This document shows, in pieces, positions 13,101-23,600 of a DNA stretch of 64,000 nucleotides (positions are counted from its first letter, which is position 1; each line of letters begins with the position of its first letter). Below the pieces are notes generated by a model, which made no database searches, was not told the origin of the DNA, and saw only the letters and a list, made by a program, of their open reading frames with translations. Position numbers and translations under genes: made by a program. The DNA lies in assembly GCF_001723175.1 (NCBI RefSeq), contig NC_064650.1, forward strand, positions 5,022,001-5,086,000. Direction: 5' to 3'. The stretch comes from Penicillium oxalicum (lineage: Eukaryota > Ascomycota > Eurotiomycetes > Eurotiales > Aspergillaceae).

Positions 13101-15433
13101 AGCTAGAAATGCATGTATGCAGGGATGAAGATTCGACGGCAATCTTTGCGGTCAGAGAGTCTGGCACCGGTCAATGTTATGTCGGTTACACAAAATACAC
13201 AGATGTTACATAACATATTGCGTATTCAATAGTACAAACTTATACGTACTGTGACTCCCAACAAGGTTTGGTCATTCCATCTGGCTTCCTTCAGGCTTCC
13301 AGTATACTTCATTGACTACCGGCCACAAGGCACCAGGATATGTATAAAGTGCTCGTCAAGATCAATGACATTTTCCTAGCAACCTAAGGTGGCTGTGCCT
13401 TGTCTAGACCCTGCCAGACCTGCCAGTGCCGGAACTGAGAGGCCATCTGGTGGTGCCAAGTCAGGTATACGCACTTCCGCAGCCTCTCTTGCAAGCCATG
13501 TTGAAGCCATCTTTTCTCCAAAAAGAAGAAGGCTTGATTTCGTAGGAGTACCCAAGCGTCTAGTTAGTAACCTTGGACTGTGTCAGTGCCTTATTGAATG
13601 TGTTCATGTACCATACAGATGATCATACAAATTTAGACATAGGGATGTATCATGTAGACATGATGTCAGATGTACGGCTAAACTAAACGACAATGTATGC
13701 ATTGGTCGTGCTCTACTAAAGGCTTCCGAGAATGTAGGAACACGACAGGTGCTGTATGATATTGACACTGTATTTGACGATTCGCGATTCAGCGAGGGTG
13801 ACATCTGGGTTTCAGGCTGATTGGCCTTCCATGGCCGCCTAGGCATGCCAAGGCTCTGCGGCAGAGCGCAGCTGAGCAACTTTATGAATCTGACTCGGGG
13901 TCGAGGAAGATGCTGTATCAGTGTAATGATTACACTGTAATGATATTACTGTACAGCTTTATGTATGACCGTCCCAATCCCATCCAATCGAGGCTACACC
14001 TAGTAATTTACAGTATTAGAAATACGCCGCAGCTCCACCTGACGGACCGTTCCAACTTTCAGTATCCTCAAAATATGGTAGCCTATGAGATCCATGTACC
14101 TGGCAGTTTCCAACCATGGGCAGAGTGTGGCAGATGATCATTGCAGTCGGCTCGGTTCTGCACCTGGCAGGCAGTCGTGACTTTGCCAAAAGATTGATTG
14201 AATAATGACCACTATACTGTAGAATCACTGTATTCTGTACTCGGGCACTACTAAGAGTAAGTACCTGCATGGCAGTACATGCGACTTGTGGCCCTCTGTC
14301 TTGACCCCGAACCAAATTTTCGAATGTTGCCAAAAATACCGTACCACATTCCCCTTCCTGACCCGCCTGGTCCCTGAGACATGCTCGGCGTGCTTACCAC
14401 GCAGTACGTCCACCAGAGTGATTCTGTACGTGTGACTGGACCAGCGGCCCAGGCCCATAGCCCCGGTGGCCACTCGAGGATGATGCCTGATTACCTGAGT
14501 CTTGTGGTATTGTTTTTGTTATTCTTCAAATCATTCAATGGGTATGATTAAACCATCATTAAATCTGACTGGTACTTCAACAGAGTGGAAAGACAGGCAA
14601 AATCGTTAGTGCCCTACTCTAACGCCCGCCCCCCCCCCCCCCTTCTCCAGGTACCACTCGTCTTTCACATCTTATCCTCTCCTCCCTTCCAGGTCACTAA
14701 TCCCAATCCCTTTCTTCAGGGTATTCACCTGTCGGTCCAATATCCTCCCCCTTCTCGGCCATACTGTGTGTCGCCAGTCCACTCGCTCGATCCACCACTC
14801 ACACCCTTGAAAGATTCGACTCGCCCACGTCCAACCCGTGACGTGCCGCCTCTCCGTTTGATCATTCGCCCGTCTCGCTTTCACTCTTGAGCAGCCCTCC
14901 CTTCACGGACTCTGGCAGCCATTTCAGGGCTTCCCTCATCGCTCGACCATCCTCCTTTCCACTTGCTTCGTCTACCGACCGTCATTCACTCCCTCCCACC
15001 ACCAACTTGCCAAGGATCCATCGTCGCACGGGTTCCCGTCGTTTCCACGATTCGCGCCCCTGGTCTCTTGCACTTCAGGATCCGCTTTCCGCCCAACCCT
15101 TCTGAGCAACTTCAATGACGCTGCAGTGACCAGCCTCTCTTCTCGATCCGTTTCACTCACTTGCACCGGTCGACCATCGTTGATCTCTCGCAGTACCCGG
15201 AGTCGCTTGGAATATACCACCGGTTCCACTATTCTCACCCGTCCGCTCACTACATACACACCATTTCCGCATCCGGCGGCTGGCAACGTGGTACTTGGGG
15301 AGTAACGCTCTAATCTACGTCGTCATACTCTGTTCCTGCTCCGACCGCTCGACCTGTCTCTCCTCCCTCAGGCTGTGCAGCCAACCTGTCCCGTTCACAT
15401 CATTCCCTGGGCAACAGAACCTCACCCGCCAGC
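10138..15433. other. Long intergenic region between HAS1 and the FLC-like gene
   Basis: About 5.3 kb. The left end is the HAS1 promoter. The middle (10.5-14.3 kb) shows only short overlapping ORFs with no domain and no credible splice structure. A 14-cytosine run is at 14629..14642. From about 14.6 kb to 15.4 kb the plus strand is strongly C/T-rich, typical of a long fungal promoter and 5' leader for the downstream membrane-protein gene. No tRNA-like cloverleaf or B-box was recognised. Confidence 0.65.
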
Positions 15434-17755
15434 ATGAGGTCGTTAGCGCTACTCACATTTTTCGTCGCCTTCCTGGCGCCGCTGGCCGCCGCGGTCAAGC
15501 TACTCGAGTCCAATGCATTGAACGTGTGCATGGAAAGTAGTAACTTCACCGCAACATATTTCAATGTCATCTTCTACCCTGGAAACAACTCGCTCACGAT
15601 CGGCTTCGACGGTGTGTCCTACATTTCGGGCAAGGTCGAGGCGGAGATGACCCTCACAGCGTACGGATATAAAGCCTACTCGGCCACATTGGATCCGTGC
15701 AAGATCGAGGGCATGGGCATGTGCCCCATGGCCCCGGGTCCCATTGACCTGGGACCCGTCACCATCGACCTGCCCGAAGGGACCGCTGAAAAAGTTCCCG
15801 GTAAGTCGTTCTACTGCCAAGTTTGAGGTTGAGGGAGGTAAACGGGCTGCAGGCTGACTGGTGACAACTATATAGGCATCGCTTACACTGTCCCCGACTT
15901 GGATGCAAACGTGCAAATTGTGATCAAAAAGCAGGACACCGGTGAAAAGATTGCTTGCGTGGCAGCCTCGCTTTCGAATAATAAAAGTGTCTACCAGATT
16001 GGCGTCGCGTGGGCCACAGCGATCATCTCTGGCTTGGGTCTCGCGGCCTCGGCAATCACCTCGGGTCTCGGTCACTCCAATACCGCCGCACACGTGGCGG
16101 CCAATGCGCTCTCGCTCTTCGGGTTCATGCAGGGACAAGCAATGATCGGCATGATCTCCGTCCACATGCCTCCCATTGTGGAATCATGGACTCAAAATTT
16201 CCAGTGGAGCATGGGCATTATCCACGTCCAATTCTTGCAGCGTATCTGCACCTGGTACCAGCGCGCCACGGGCGGTACCCCGTCGACGCTCTTGTCGAAG
16301 CTGAGAACTACATCTGTGGAGGTTCTCAAGCGCCGCAAGCGTGACCTGATCGACCCTGCGGTTAACTTGGTGAAGCGAGCAACTGGTCTCCTCACTAAAC
16401 GGGGCAGCTCTGATCAGCAGCTCGTGGTCGTGCGGGGCATCGAGCGAGTCGGGTTCCGTGCGAACATCGAGGAGACAAACATCTTCATGACGGGACTGAT
16501 CTTCTTCGTTGTCTTTGTCGTCATCGTTGTTCTCGTTGTCACGGCGTTCAAGGGAGCCTGCGAGCTGCTCGCCAAACAAGGCAAAATGAAGACCGAGAAG
16601 TTTCAGGATTTCCGAAATGGGTGGAAGACCGTCCTTCGCGGTATCCTCTTCCGGTTGACCTTGATTGGATTTCCGCAAATGACTGTGCTCTGCCTGTGGG
16701 AATTCACAAGGCGCGATTCGGCGGCCGAGGTTGTCTTGGCCGCTGTCATGATCGTTTCCCTGCTTCTTGCCCTCGGGTGGGCTGGCCAGAAAGTCATCCG
16801 CCTCGCCAAACGCTCCGTGACCATGCACAAGAACCCAGCCTATATCCTCTACTCCGACCCGGCGGCTCTGAACAAATGGGGTTTCTTGTACGTACAGTAC
16901 CGCGCAACAGCATACTATTTCGTCGTCCCATACCTGATCTACATCATGGTCAAGGGCATGTTCATCGGTCTCAGCCAGCCTGCCCCGGTCGTGCAGACTG
17001 TTGCTTTGTTGATTCTTGAGACCGCCATGCTGATTGCTGTCTGTGTGATGCGCCCGTGGATGGACAAGAAGACCAACATTTTCAACATCTCGATTGCTAG
17101 CGTCAACTTCCTCAACGCCATCTTCCTACTGGTCTTCTCGGATGTGTTCAACCCCCCGGGTATGATGATCGGTGTCATGGGGGTCGTGTTCTTCGTCTAC
17201 AACGCCGTCTTTGCCTTGGTCCTGCTCGTCCTGGTTCTCATCGCCTCTGTCTACGCGGTCGTATCAAAGAATCCCGACACTCGTTACCAGCCCATGCGCG
17301 ATGACCGTGGATCGTTCATCAAGTCCCAGACACAGTTGACCACGGAGCTAGATGCTCTCGGTGCGACTGCGCGTGGCGACATGAAGAACGGAAGTGCCTA
17401 TCAACAAAGCCCATTCGATGATGAGACCGCGTCCATCTCTAGCGGGACTGGAGTGACTGGTCATCATCAGAACCACCTGGATGCTACCAACAGTGCTCAA
17501 AATCTGAACCGCCACCAGCCTCCACACTCTCCCGTGGATCCATCCGTACCTCTCTTCCCCAGTAACAACAACGTCTCGAATCACTCGGGCAGTCGTGGGT
17601 CACCTCCAGGCTATGATCAATTTGGCCGATCTGCCTCTCCTGCGCCGTCACGCAACTACGAGAACGCTCCCATCGGTGCATCCGCGCTCGCAACTAATTA
17701 CCGAGCGCAGAATAACGCCAGCCCATGGCAAAGAGGTGCCGGTTATGATCATTAG
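15434..17755 (+). CDS. TRP-like ion channel / flavin carrier (FLC) family membrane protein
   Basis: Exons 15434..15800 and 15876..17755 (intron GTAAGT to ATAG); 748 residues. There is a signal peptide at about residues 1-20 (hydrophobic, ending in an alanine-rich cleavage region). A luminal ML-like domain follows (about 21-160), with several cysteines and N-glycosylation sites (NFTA, NNSL). About nine or ten hydrophobic membrane segments lie between about 160 and 610; the last include the stretch MMIGVMGVVFFVYNAVFALV. The C-terminal tail of about 150 residues is hydrophilic and Ser/Asn/Pro-rich. This ML-plus-TRP layout is that of the fungal Flc1-3/Pkd2/TRP-like family, linked to FAD import into the ER, Ca2+ homeostasis and cell-wall integrity. 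The exact paralogue and its cargo cannot be decided from the sequence. Confidence 0.9.
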
Positions 17756-18960
17756 AGTGGATTCGTTTGCCATTTTACACTGGTTTTCTGACCTTTCTTG
17801 TTATCCATTTGACATGAAGACATGTGCCTTTCGATTCGTTTGTCTGCTTTCTCCTTTTTTGCCCCTTCTCTCTTCACTTTGACTCTTCCTCTTTTCTAAG
17901 CGTGGGCTAGCGAGATGGTCCAATCATCCTCTCTCCATGCGCAATCCCTTCGGGTCCGGTATCTGCTTGGTTTCTAGTCTTTTTTGTTTCTTTTTTTTTG
18001 GAATATCCCGCCTTGGAAAAGGGTTCACTTGGTCTGTCATTCTCCTTGGGTCGGCGATCTCTGCTCCCGCCAGAATCCTTTGTACTCCTTTACCCCCTTC
18101 TCCCCTCTTTTGCCTTCGTCGCCACTACGGAGTTTAGCAAGGTGGACCTGAATCATGCCATGGACCCCCTGTTCTCTCTCCCTCCCTGCCTGCTGCGCGT
18201 CATCCCTCACAGATCTCAAAACTTCGTATACCGCTGTCTTCCGCTCTAGATGCTGCGTGACAGTTCTGTTGAGTTGTACCATCGTCTCCTATTTTCTTTT
18301 CTCCCCCTTTTTTTTTGAGTCCCCTCATTCAGCTCTGGTCTTGCCCTGACTGAACCTGGCGTTTTGATGCATCCTGGTTACATGAGATTTAGCCCCGGGG
18401 TTGGGTTAACTGTGGGCTTTGGAATACACTGCTTCTTTTTGTCTCCGATTGTAAAATCCTCTACCACTGAGCACGCTCTTTGTCGCTGTAAAGCATGCCT
18501 ACACCCGTCAGTGCTGGTCTCCAGGCTGGAATCCGGCGAGTATGACTATCGGATTGCAAGCAAACTAGGTCGTGTAGGCAACGGCTGGACCCGTTCAACC
18601 CACTTTCCTCCCCATGCCCATCCAACGTAAGGAATCGAAGAATGTCTGAAAGTGTGGTATACGTTGAATCGAGCTGAAATCAACCCACACACTGCACCAG
18701 TGCACAGCGCACAATGTACAGAGTCCCTCGCTCTCCAACAAGCTTGTCCGAGCTGAATTGGTACAGAAACCATGGCTTGCAATTGAAATAAGGATGTCTT
18801 CCATTGACAGTGGCAGAACAGAAGTTCTTTCCCCCGACTTTGCATCGGTTCAAATGAAAAAAGGGGAAAAAAAGTAAACACAAACCAAACCAGGACAGCA
18901 GAGAACGTTTCGAACATAGCTTTCTCTTTCCATCTCCATTCCCTCCTTTCTTACCACCAA
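17756..18960. other. Convergent intergenic region (3' ends of FLC-like gene and U1C)
   Basis: About 1.2 kb between two converging genes. It is T- and C-rich on the plus strand, with several T8-T9 runs, consistent with 3' UTR and polyadenylation sequence. I see no gene in it. Confidence 0.6.
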
Positions 18961-20176
18961 TCACCACCGATCTCCTCGACCAGGAGGAGGTCCACCCCCA
19001 CCAGGTGGAGGGGGGTAACCTTCCGAGCCTCGCGGGCCTCGAGGTGTAGGTGAATCCGAGGCGCCGTGGCCATGGTGCTGTGAATGCATGGGGGGAGGGA
19101 ATGCACCGGGGGCGCCGGGCGGAGGGATGGGGAAATTGGGGAATCCGCCGGGAGGGGGGGAGGCAGATTGCCTGCTCCTCCGGGGGGCATGTTAGGCATA
19201 TTTGGCATGGGTGGTGGGAAGCCTCCCTGGGGAGGTGTACCGGAGGCATTGGGTGGGAAGGGTGGTGGGAAAGGCATACCGCGACCACCTGGGGGGACTG
19301 TTGGATTGATGAGGTTAGTGAGAGATATTCGTAACTCGGACGCATTTGGTAATTGTCAACAAGGGGTCAAAAGGAAGGGAGAAGGAAAGAAACGCGATTG
19401 CAAAGTGTATGAGATCACAAGGTTGCCAATGGAAGATCATGAGACGATACGTACAAGGCGGCATTCCTGGAGCACCTGGAGCACCCGGAGGTGGGATACC
19501 GAATGGAGGGGGCATTTGGCCGGGATGTCCTGTAGCGATGATATACCGGGTTAGCACTGCAACTTTTGGTTTTCTATATTTTTTTTTGCCCTCCACTTTT
19601 ATAGAGCAGAGAGTGAGACAAACCTGGGAAGCCAAATGGAGGAGGTGGAAGTGCGCCAGGAGGAACCATTGCGGGATTAGGCACGGCTTTGCCTTCTGCG
19701 GCGTAAGAAGAAGTGATGGAGTCGATAACTGATTGCGCTTTCTCTTGTCCGATTTCTGAACCCAAATAGTCAGTATATGCGGGCATCTTTCTTTTCATGG
19801 GAACTTGAAGCCGGTGCCACATACGTTGGTAGTAGTCTACTACATTGCGGAGATGGTTGCGGCCAGAGTTGTGCGCTTTGCGCACACTCATCGAGTCGTG
19901 CGTGAGGTATACATCGCAATAGTCACCTATCATAGGGCTCAAGCGTCAGTCCATTGATCCAGAACTGATGAGATTGGTGTCGGTCGTCTCAATATCAGGA
20001 GTACTTTGGCGCATTGCGGCAATGGTATTCGCGTCGCGAGTCGAGAAGATCAAGAGATCTTTCAAAGCATCACGGAGGGGGTTTCGGAGGGATAAAAAAA
20101 ACCTACAGAAGAGTTCATAGGATGTCAGTTGTGCGTAATAAACCAACCACAAGAGGGGAAGACTTATATTTCGGCA
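18961..20176 (-). CDS. yhc1: U1 small nuclear ribonucleoprotein C (U1C), with abnormal first exon and a frame break in the tail
   Basis: U1C stabilises U1 snRNP pairing with the 5' splice site. Clear exons are 19926..19825, 19755..19624, 19529..19455 and 19297..18961. The first reads [20 protein letters not shown] and continues to DYYQ; it carries most of the C2H2 finger and joins in phase to [18 protein letters not shown]. Then follows the Pro/Gly/Met-rich tail. Two oddities exist. The start exon should encode M-P-K-aromatic-aromatic-C; ATGCCGAAATAT is present at 20176..20165, but it is followed at once by AAGTC, with no usable T|GTAAGT donor. In the last exon the reading frame changes at a 7-base C run (G run at 19154..19160 on the plus strand): adding one base restores a typical tail ending GRGDRW and stop at 18961. 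Without it the frame runs to 18951. Family identity is secure; the 5' end is not. Confidence 0.85.
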
Positions 20177-20677
20177 TCTTGCCAGCTTCTGCCGCCGCTC
20201 AGAGGCAGTGGACTGAACTTTCAAAAATTCCCTTTCGAGACGCTGACAGCCCAGTGCAAGCTGTTTATGGGATACTCGGAAGTGCAGGAAGCTTTTCCAG
20301 TATCTGAAAAACGCTTCAATGTGTGCTCGAGAGTCTGTCAGGCCGTTTCTCCAGTGATTGAGTGAGATTATCGCGACAGACGGTGGTCTTCGGTCCCCGA
20401 TGGCAAGGGACGTTGAGGCGGTATAGAGTGGCAGAATGAAGCTTATCGCGTCGCCCGTTGGTATCTCGCTTTGGCCGAGAGATTCGATTATGCGGATGAT
20501 GTTGTTTGTAATGTCCGCATTGTACTGCTGGTGAGGTATGTGATCATGATCCATTCTCGACACTCTATCTGAGAACTGTACGCATTCCCATAGACAAAAC
20601 ACATCGAGACCATATCTCATACATTGAATACCGAAAGATGATTTGGAAGAGTACAAATATCCGCCTCGTAGACCCAA
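20108..20677 (-). pseudogene. Start-less coding-like ORF upstream of U1C, possible relic of a regulator-type gene
   Basis: An open frame of about 190 codons ends near the U1C 5' region. The protein-like part (about 20620 to 20200) includes FSDRVSRMDHDHIPHQQY, AISFILPLYTASTSLA and RAHIEAFFRYWKSF. Its composition and the hydrophobic AISFILPLYTA segment remind me of the C-terminal part of fungal zinc-cluster transcription factors, but that is an impression, not a demonstrated match. There is no good start: the frame opens at a TTG, and internal ATGs would leave a fragment. The frame also happens to end in LFC followed by a GTAGGT donor (exon end 20107), which could splice in phase to the U1C exon at 19926. 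It may therefore be a relic, or an N-terminal extension of U1C. Low confidence either way. Confidence 0.25.
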
Positions 20678-20699
20678 GCGATAAACTATACTAAGCGTA

Positions 20700-23600
20700 T
20701 CGACTCACCATACCACGTAGCAAAAGAGGCCATATATGGCGACCCGATGGTTGTCCTACCTAAGATATTCTTTTAATTTGAAACCAACTGAAATATCATT
20801 CTTAGAAAGCGTAGATGCCGAGCTTCCAAGTATTGGAAGTCGCAAAACCACCTACACTCGCCTATCCACCTTCATTACCAAACTGACCCATCCTTTTTAA
20901 ATCTCCTGGACTTTATTCAAGCAGCTCCCGTCCTGGATAGAACTTCTCATCGCCCAGTCTCACATAAGCAAAACTTCCGACGGCAAGTTTACGAAAAAAA
21001 AATGTAAAGCCGATCAACACGAGTCGTGTGTACTAGGTCCTCTTAACTTCCTTCTCCCATTTCTTTCCTCCCTCTATTCCCATCTCGATAGCCAGTAATT
21101 GTGTCCACGTGCCAAGTACTCGAGAGTGAATGCCGTTGTCGTATAACTATACCTACCCGTGAGCAATGTGTAACCATTCAAATCGATATGTGTACTTGCC
21201 GCGTCAAGTACTTAGGTAAGCCGAGAAAAAAAGAGTGTGCAACAGTTTGCTTCGAGATGAATGAGGATATTCCATTTCTGACTAAAGAATACCTACAGTA
21301 CCAGGAATGAATTGCATTCCTGAATTTATTGCTTGGGAATACTCCCTATGATTGCCTCGTCATTGAAATGCCATTTCGAGAATCCCCAGCCAGGCGAGGA
21401 ACACGCAGATGTATGTATGAATGAGCATTGCAACAGGTACCATTTCATGAATGATTCTTACTCGACATCCATGGTCAGAGTCAGAGAAACAATTATTTCC
21501 CAGGGCAGGTAATATGATGAAAGAATTGTGTGCGTTGTCGGGTACCTCATCTCTGGGAGGATGGGCTGGGCGATTGAACCACAGAATACTGCGGCCATCG
21601 GTTGTAGATATATACTGTTTGCCTCTCTTCGAATCAAAAAGATCACGGGAGTCTTTTCAACTAGGAAGTTTTCATGAGAACTTTTCGTCGTCAGAACGTA
21701 ATACTGCCAAGATGGATGGTATTGGCCTGGAGGATATTCCTGGGGGACTCCAGTTTTGAGAGCATGGCCATCCGAACGGTCTCAGTTCGATAAGATGGTA
21801 TCTCAATTGAGTACCTATCAGGTGGTAGATTCTAAGCTTTGGACTCGAACAAATGCGAGAGTGTAATGCTGAGTAGAGCTTTCGTGATATAGGCCTCATT
21901 CGTTTTACTAATGACACGCTGCTCTTTCATGTATAGGGAGATTTATGCAGGCTGTTCAGGTGCGAGTATGCCATCAATGATTCTGTATTGCACATAGAAT
22001 GTACCGAGCTGGTGAATTTCGTCAACGGAAAGGACTGGAATCAATCGCATAATGAGCAAGAGAACTCAGGGGGGACTTGCACCCATCCCGTCATTCGCGG
22101 AAATCGTCCATCACTCAAGCACAACCTCATCCACAGTCCCTGGCTGTAGAGGCAAGAACATCCGCCTTGAGCTTGAACTATCCTTTGCAAAGTACAGTAC
22201 TCATACTTGTGTCGGGGAAATGGAAGTAAAATCGATGTCTTCCGATTCCAAAAAAAAAAAGTAAGAATGAATTGTTCTTGAGCCAATTCCACAGGCTACA
22301 AGCTACCAGCACTACCTAGCTCACACCTACAAATTCTCTAGATTGTACAAAATATTTCGCGGATGTCTGAAAAAGTTCCAAGTCTCCATGCATGTGAGGC
22401 CACTGCCATGGTATCCAAACTCCTCCTCCCCGTAACGATCTCCCGTCCAATCTCACTTACATACGGACGACTCCCATCGTGGGTCAACTTAGTCCCGGAA
22501 GGATTGTAATAATCCTCCTGACGCAAGCATACAGGGGTTGACTTCCTTTGTTGACCGTGTGTAGTCATCCATTTCCCATTTCCCAAGTTTGCTCGGAGGA
22601 GGCGAATATTCTTCTTAGTAACAAAAACTACCTACGAGCAAGAGTACCCCATGGTGGTGTCTCCTAGATGGAAGGAGGGGGCAAGTATAGTGTATCTCCA
22701 CAAGTCCTTCTCGACGACATCTTACGTCACCCGAGTCTGAAATCCAACGGATTCACAACGACACGCGCACAACCGCTCTTGATTCACATTTCCGATCCGC
22801 AGCCGGTCAACTAGCCGGTTGGAGGTTATTGGGTCACGGTCAGGACCGCCGAGAGGGAGTGTGGGCGTGGACGTGGGCAGAGCTCCAGTTGTCCGGGTCC
22901 ATTTGGTCTCGACCCGTTGGCGATGAGCTGCGTTGGGGGGATGTGCAGTTGAGTTTGACAATGGGACCTTCCTAATGCTTTGGCTGTTAGGTAATACAGA
23001 GGCGAAAAGTGGGGGAATGTTTGGATGAAAGGAGAGCATGGCGGAAGCCCGGGTTGCGTTGAGCAACTTCCATCACTGTGAATCAAAGTGGGTTCGCCAA
23101 TTTGCGGTTGCAGGTACGATGCAGATTTTCGATTCGAGTGGGAAAGCGGGGGAGAAAGGGTGGGGTACAATCAAAGTGGGCAAGTACAGTATGAGTTGGT
23201 GCACGGCTTCGGAAAGAGAGAGAGAATTGGTTGTTTTTGGAAGTCATTACTATTGAGGTGGAGATGACGCTTGTTGAGAGATCTAGAGATGGAAGAAGGT
23301 CTGAAGCAGAAGCAGACCTTTGACTTTGGTAAAGACCACGCATTGATGTCCCTGGTACCGATTGGCTGAGCAATTATATGCCGGAGAAGAGGCTAGAGAC
23401 GAGGCTGGTCGTTGCTCACCTGGCAGGGTGTAGTATAGATCGTCCATAGTGACTTGCTAGGCACCCTGCAAATGGTCGGCACTTGACTAGAATCAAGGTA
23501 TCTGCCATGTCTCTTTCTGATCACCCTTGAATCCACAAGTCCAAAGTCTCCCTCGAACATGTCGCATTGCTTTCCTGTCACACTCACAATAGTGATGCAC

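Noticed and set aside
12682..13167. 161-codon minus-strand frame
   Set aside because: Low-complexity, no recognised motif, and no promoter-leader pattern.
14585..15105. Plus-strand frames in the C/T-rich leader of the FLC-like gene
   Set aside because: Pro/Ser-rich translation reflects pyrimidine-rich DNA, not a protein.
15500..16165. 221-codon frame antisense to the FLC-like gene
   Set aside because: It lies opposite clearly coding exons with a signal peptide and membrane segments and crosses their intron; an antisense shadow of biased codon use.
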